From the NCBI GenBank assembly GCA_964473365.1, contig CAYYOV010000011.1, positions 1-64,000 of the forward strand: a stretch of 64,000 nucleotides of DNA, written 5' to 3'. Each line of letters begins with the position of its first letter. Positions within the stretch are counted from its first letter, which is position 1. Below, piece after piece: positions 60,274-64,000 of the stretch. Under the pieces are notes generated by a model. It was given only the letters and a program-made list of their open reading frames with translations. It was not told where the DNA came from and made no database searches. Position numbers and translations under genes: made by a program. Source of the stretch: 2-02-FULL-55-14 sp964473365 (GTDB lineage Bacteria; Bacteroidota; Ignavibacteria; UBA10030).

Positions 60274-60308
60274 CAAATTCGAAATGCGAAATCCGAAATG
60301 CGAAACAC
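60274..60308. repeat. 7-bp-period array, aaat-xcg type
   Basis: Consecutive heptamers aaattcg, aaatgcg, aaatccg, aaatgcg, aaacacg between the permease stop and the glycosidase start. Confidence 0.75.
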
Positions 60309-60321
60309 GCGTGAGGCACGA

Positions 60322-62922
60322 ATGGACACTGGAGAACCCGTGAGAACAACGAGACAGGAAGCACTGACCAGGATCTGGCGCGTGCAGCTCGTGAGCTGGC
60401 TGGTGCTATCACTGGCCATGGCTCAATCGAACCTACCGTCATTCAGGTTCGAGCCGAATGATCTGGCTCTCACGCGGCCCGCACAGGCAGGGACGTATCT
60501 TGACAAGGTGGGCCGCCGGTTCGCACTCCTGGGCACCGAAGGCGGGACCTTCGAAGCGTGGGCGTATCCGCTTAAGCTGGTCCGGAACGCAGAACTGAGT
60601 TTTGTCCTCGGCACGTCGACCGAACCCATCCTCTCGCGAGATATCGTCCGGAGCGTAGAGGTGACTCCGGAGGTCACAACCCTCACGTATACCTACCAGT
60701 CGTTCACGCTCCTGGTCCACATGTTCACCCCGATCGACGAGCCCGGAGGGTATCTGTTGCTCGACCTGCGTTCGACCGAACCGATGACGATCGTTTGTTC
60801 GTTCATTCCCGTGCTCCAACCGATGTGGCCGGCGGGGATCGGTGGTCAATCGGCACGCTGGCTGGACGATCTGAAAGCCTACCAGATCAGTGAACCGACC
60901 CGTCAGAACACGGCGTACATCGGCTCGCCCATTGGCAGCGGCATGTCGTACACGCCTGCCCACATGTTGTCCGACAGGCCGAACCAGTTCAAGATCGTCA
61001 TCGACAAGCCCGACCAGGTCCGCGGCAAGCTCATTCCCATTATCATCGCCGGTGGACGCGGGCCCCGCGATTCGATCAGAGCGATCTATTCGAAGCTCGT
61101 CAAAGACCCGGAGGCGTACTACCGAGCCACGGTGCAACACTACCGCGCGCTTCGTGCCTCGACGGTCCGCATCGCAACACCAAACCCGGAGATCAACCTC
61201 GCGTTCGAATGGGCGAAGGTGGCCTACGACAATCTCTTCGTCCAGAATCCTGACCTTGGGCTGGGTATGGTCGCAGGACTCGGCCTGTCGGGCACGGGTG
61301 GACGTCCCGGGTTCGGTTGGTTCTTCGGCGGGGACGCATTCATCAACTCGTTCTCGCTCAACTCGTACGGCGCCACCAGGTCGACTCGCGACGCTCTCAC
61401 CTTTACGCACCGTTGGCAACGGGCCGACGGCAAGATGGCGCATGAGCTGACGCAGGCGGCAGCCTACGTGGATTGGTGGAAGGATTATCCGTATGGATAC
61501 ATTCACGGGGACACTTCACCCTTCTACGTGTGCGCCGTGTGGGACTACTTCCGAAACTCGGCCGATTCTGCGTTTGTCCGCGATCACTGGACCGTGATCC
61601 GAAAGGCCTACGACTGGTCGCTTGCCACCGACGAAGATGGCGACGGATTGATGGACAACAAGAAGGCGGGCCTGGGCGCGCTCGAGTACGGACCGCTCAC
61701 GGACATCCAGTCGGACGTGTATACCGGGGCCGTGTGGGTCCGCGCCGCCGCCGTGATGCCGTCGCTTGCCCGCATCGTCGGCGATACGCTGTTTGCACAA
61801 ACCGCCGAAGCATACAGCGCCGATGCGGCGAAGGCCTTCGACAGAAAGTTCTGGGACGAACGCAACCAGCAGTATTCCTACGCATTCACACCGCGAGGAC
61901 AGCAGGTCGACATCGTGTCGCCCTGGAATTCGGTGGGGTTGATGTGGGAGCTGGGCGATCCGACCCGAAGCGTGAAGTCACTGCTCAAGCTCAATTCGGC
62001 GGAGCTCTCGACCGATTGGGGTATCCGAAGTCTGTCGAACAAGAGCAAGTATTATGAGCCTCTGAACTACAACTATGGCGCTGTGTGGCCATTCCTGTCG
62101 TCCTGGGTCGCGACGGCACAGTTCAAACACCACCTCTTGTTGCAGGGCTACGCGACGCTGATGGCGTCGGTGCGGCATACGTTCGACAATGGGCTGGGCG
62201 TGATCACTGAGGTCTTTTCCGGGTCGCAGAACATCTGGCCCCAGGAGGCGGTCGCACATCAGGGATTCAGCACCGCCAGCGTTGTCCTCCCTCTCATCCG
62301 GGGTCTGGCCGGGCTCGAGATCGACGCGCCAAAACGCACGGTCCATTTCTCGCCCCATCTCCCCGCCGACTGGGACCGGCTGCAGTTGCAGAACCTGAAC
62401 GTGGCCGGAACGACCGCAGCGCTCGAGTATTCCCGCACCCGAACGAAGGCGACGTTGAAGGTTCGATCGGTCGGTCCGTCGCCGATCGCGGTTGTGTTTG
62501 CGCCGGCATTCGGCATCGGGACGGGAGTGGGTAAGGCCCGTGTGGATGGACGCGAAACGACCTACCGGCTCATCGTCTCATCGCAGACGGTCCAGCCGCT
62601 CATCGAATTCTCTGCCGGTACCGAGACGACGCTCGAGATCGAACTGGTGCCCACCGTCGAACTCTTGCCGCCACCCGTCTCCACGACCACGGGCGCTCCG
62701 AATCGATCGCTCAAGATCTTGTCCACGAACTTCAAGGACAAGCAACTGAAAGTGATCGTGGAGGGATTAGCGAACGAGACGTATGAAGTGGCGATCACGA
62801 ACGACGATCTGCTCCAATCAGTCTCCGGAGGCCGGCGCGAGGGTCGAAGATTGTTCCTGACGATGCCCGACGGGACGGCGGATGAGTATGTGCGGTCGGA
62901 GTTCACGCTGACGGTGAGATGA
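60322..62922 (+). CDS. secreted six-hairpin glycoside hydrolase (amylo-alpha-1,6-glucosidase/GDE_C-like)
   Basis: 866 residues. The N-terminus holds a signal-like segment (VQLVSWLVLSLAMAQSN). An N-terminal beta domain (about 35-300) precedes an (alpha/alpha)6 catalytic domain (about 315-700: GFGWFFGGDAFINSFSLNSY, ADGKMAHELTQAAAYVDWW, HGDTSPFYVCAVWDY, TDEDGDGLMD). A C-terminal beta domain and a short Pro/Thr linker end it. The fold is that of debranching enzymes, trehalases and related GH families. It probably cuts periplasmic or external oligosaccharides for the transporter. ATG 60322 follows GAGGCACGA; GTG 60340 with GGAG is an alternative. Confidence 0.85.
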   Translation: MDTGEPVRTTRQEALTRIWRVQLVSWLVLSLAMAQSNLPSFRFEPNDLALTRPAQAGTYLDKVGRRFALLGTEGGTFEAWAYPLKLVRNAELSFVLGTSTEPILSRDIVRSVEVTPEVTTLTYTYQSFTLLVHMFTPIDEPGGYLLLDLRSTEPMTIVCSFIPVLQPMWPAGIGGQSARWLDDLKAYQISEPTRQNTAYIGSPIGSGMSYTPAHMLSDRPNQFKIVIDKPDQVRGKLIPIIIAGGRGPRDSIRAIYSKLVKDPEAYYRATVQHYRALRASTVRIATPNPEINLAFEWAKVAYDNLFVQNPDLGLGMVAGLGLSGTGGRPGFGWFFGGDAFINSFSLNSYGATRSTRDALTFTHRWQRADGKMAHELTQAAAYVDWWKDYPYGYIHGDTSPFYVCAVWDYFRNSADSAFVRDHWTVIRKAYDWSLATDEDGDGLMDNKKAGLGALEYGPLTDIQSDVYTGAVWVRAAAVMPSLARIVGDTLFAQTAEAYSADAAKAFDRKFWDERNQQYSYAFTPRGQQVDIVSPWNSVGLMWELGDPTRSVKSLLKLNSAELSTDWGIRSLSNKSKYYEPLNYNYGAVWPFLSSWVATAQFKHHLLLQGYATLMASVRHTFDNGLGVITEVFSGSQNIWPQEAVAHQGFSTASVVLPLIRGLAGLEIDAPKRTVHFSPHLPADWDRLQLQNLNVAGTTAALEYSRTRTKATLKVRSVGPSPIAVVFAPAFGIGTGVGKARVDGRETTYRLIVSSQTVQPLIEFSAGTETTLEIELVPTVELLPPPVSTTTGAPNRSLKILSTNFKDKQLKVIVEGLANETYEVAITNDDLLQSVSGGRREGRRLFLTMPDGTADEYVRSEFTLTVR

Positions 62923-62954
62923 GGAGAAGTCAAAGAAACCAAGTGAGAAGTTAG

Positions 62955-63122
62955 AGATACCACGTCATCTCGCTGAAATCAGCGAATGAGACCCATCTGT
63001 GGCTATCGCTGATCCAAGATTCGGGACACAGAACTCCGGAATCAGAGTGGCTACTCCGTGAAGCCGCGGAGATCGCCCGGATCCTCGCGGCAACACTGAT
63101 CACCCTGCGTAAATCTCTCTAA
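62955..63122 (+). pseudogene. C-terminal remnant of a four-helix-bundle (S23/IVS-type) protein
   Basis: A frame open from 62955 (after an in-frame TAG) to the TAA at 63120-63122. The peptide KSANETHLWLSLIQDSG ... ESEWLLREAAEIARILAATL matches the conserved last two helices of the four-helix bundle/23S rRNA intervening-sequence proteins (TIGR02436 type). The N-terminal two helices and a start codon are missing. So it is a decayed fragment. Confidence 0.65.
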
Positions 63123-63160
63123 GAGCGCTCAAACAAACGTGAATCCTGAGCGCGCTCTCT
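63122..63160 (+). terminator. imperfect hairpin before the last gene
   Basis: agagcgctca pairs with tgagcgcgctct with a 2-nt bulge around a 16-nt loop. It may terminate transcription from the glycosidase. No T run. Confidence 0.35.
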
Positions 63161-63176
63161 CTATCACTTCTCACCT

Positions 63177-64000
63177 ATGACCTTAAACTTTTCTCCCCTG
63201 CATCTTCTTGAGCGTCCCGACAAGTGGTTCCTCGGCGGCGGGAATCGCCTCCTCTATGCCCCACCGTTCCCGGTCCATCGCGCCTCCCCAGGACTCTGGG
63301 ACACAGCTCATTACTACAATTATCCCCTCGCCTCCCCTTTCTCGTACGCACTACTGACCGAAGACGGACATGAGATCCCGGTCCGCTTGGCAGCATCCTC
63401 CTGGCGTCCCGACCGTTGGAAACGGGTCTTCCGCGTCGATGATGGTACGTATGAGGTGACCGAGGAAAGCGCCCTGTTGCCATTCGACGTCATCGTCTCC
63501 CGGCTGACGGTGAAGAACCGGACCAGGCTGTCGCGCCGGATCCGCATCGTCGGCTTCACGGCACGGGAACACCGCACGAACTCGGGACTACGTATCAGCG
63601 AGGTGACCTCAGACCGAACGGCTGTCATGTGGACGCAGCACGTCCGCCCGGAACAGCGGCCGGAGCTCGCGATCGGGTGCGCCTTCGGCTCGGACGGCCC
63701 CGGCGTCCGCGTGAATGGACGCCTGAGCGAAGGCACGCCGACTCTGCCGTCGTGGAACCACACTCCCTTCGCCGAACCGGCTCGGCACGGCCGGCTCCCG
63801 AACACGGTCTCAACAGATGGACTCACACCCGACGGGGTCCAGTGGTTCGCGATCGAACGAGCGCTCGAGGTCCGAGCCAACGGGAGCACGGTAATGCACC
63901 TTGGCTTCGCTGCGGCCCCATCGATCGACGACGCACGACAGGCGTTGCAGACCGCTTTGCGGCGCAAGGATCCCATCGCGCTCTCGACGGCGGCGTGGCG
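63177..64000 (+). CDS. N-terminal part of an unidentified protein, cut by the window end
   Basis: Open from ATG 63177 (MTLNFSPLHLLERPDKWF) to base 64000 with no stop, at least 274 residues. No signal peptide. Tryptophan and arginine content and the beta-rich pattern (RWKRVFRVDDGTYEVTEESA, DVIVSRLTVKNRTRLSRRIR) suggest an N-terminal beta-sandwich such as precedes catalytic domains in glycoside hydrolases or sugar phosphorylases. The neighbouring glycosidase supports a carbohydrate role. I do not recognise the family. The codon usage matches the island. Confidence 0.75.
   Translation, partial: MTLNFSPLHLLERPDKWFLGGGNRLLYAPPFPVHRASPGLWDTAHYYNYPLASPFSYALLTEDGHEIPVRLAASSWRPDRWKRVFRVDDGTYEVTEESALLPFDVIVSRLTVKNRTRLSRRIRIVGFTAREHRTNSGLRISEVTSDRTAVMWTQHVRPEQRPELAIGCAFGSDGPGVRVNGRLSEGTPTLPSWNHTPFAEPARHGRLPNTVSTDGLTPDGVQWFAIERALEVRANGSTVMHLGFAAAPSIDDARQALQTALRRKDPIALSTAAW

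Overview
The window looks like about 64 kb of a GC-rich chromosome from a Gram-negative, anaerobic or facultatively anaerobic respiring bacterium. Multihaem c-type cytochromes, a beta-barrel outer-membrane protein, a lipoprotein signal, pyruvate and 2-oxoacid ferredoxin oxidoreductases and sigma-54 activators all point that way. The phylum cannot be fixed from the sequence. An FCB-group lineage (Ignavibacteriota or Chlorobiota-like) or a deltaproteobacterium-like lineage are both possible; this is inference. No rRNA, tRNA, CRISPR array or classical insertion sequence was recognised.

Layout. 1-4.9 kb: M20 peptidase, secreted S9 peptidase and a secreted unknown. 4.9-22.5 kb (minus strand): a very large respiratory operon that starts at 22459. 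It encodes a 13-haem c-b fusion, a 19-haem cytochrome, cytochrome b, a NapC-like 7-haem protein, Rieske protein, cytochrome b (bc complex), an 11-haem cytochrome, a beta-barrel protein, a 14-haem periplasmic cytochrome, a 17-haem lipoprotein, CcmF and a UspA protein. It carries about 81 c-haem motifs and reads as a quinol-to-outer-surface electron conduit. 22.8-26.7 kb: second UspA protein and a four-subunit 2-oxoacid:ferredoxin oxidoreductase with a sigma-54-like promoter. 27-34.4 kb: an unusual cluster of two GcvH-fold proteins without the lipoyl lysine, a HybA-like/HybB-like redox pair, a haem-binding sensor kinase, a sigma-54 activator and an archaemetzincin. 34.7-45.7 kb: malic enzyme-phosphotransacetylase, a corrinoid methyltransferase set, a dihydroorotate-dehydrogenase-like protein and pyruvate:ferredoxin oxidoreductase. 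45.9-54 kb: radical SAM protein, two small unknown proteins, acetyl-CoA hydrolase/transferase, a second sigma-54 two-component operon and a PDZ protein. 54.2-64 kb (plus strand): a carbohydrate island with galactokinase, a binding-protein/permease fusion, a GxxExxY nuclease-fold protein in inverted repeats, phosphofructokinase, a second permease, a secreted six-hairpin glycosidase and a truncated gene at the window end.

How it fits together. The carbohydrate island feeds hexoses to pyruvate. PFOR, the 2-oxoacid oxidoreductase, malic enzyme and the CoA-transferase handle pyruvate, 2-oxoacids and acetate and reduce ferredoxin. The bc complex and the multihaem conduit would pass quinol electrons to the cell surface. 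Sigma-54-type -24/-12 sequences lie upstream of malic enzyme (perfect consensus), PFOR and the 2-oxoacid oxidoreductase, and two sigma-54 activators are encoded here, so carbon flux and redox state may be co-regulated.

Two kinds of intergenic DNA recur: arrays with a 7-bp period, each with a different sequence, and dispersed imperfect inverted repeats with a cacagag-like core. Both 100-N gaps are flanked by exact 55-bp duplications. They are therefore assembly joins, not real gaps, and the PDZ gene is intact once collapsed.
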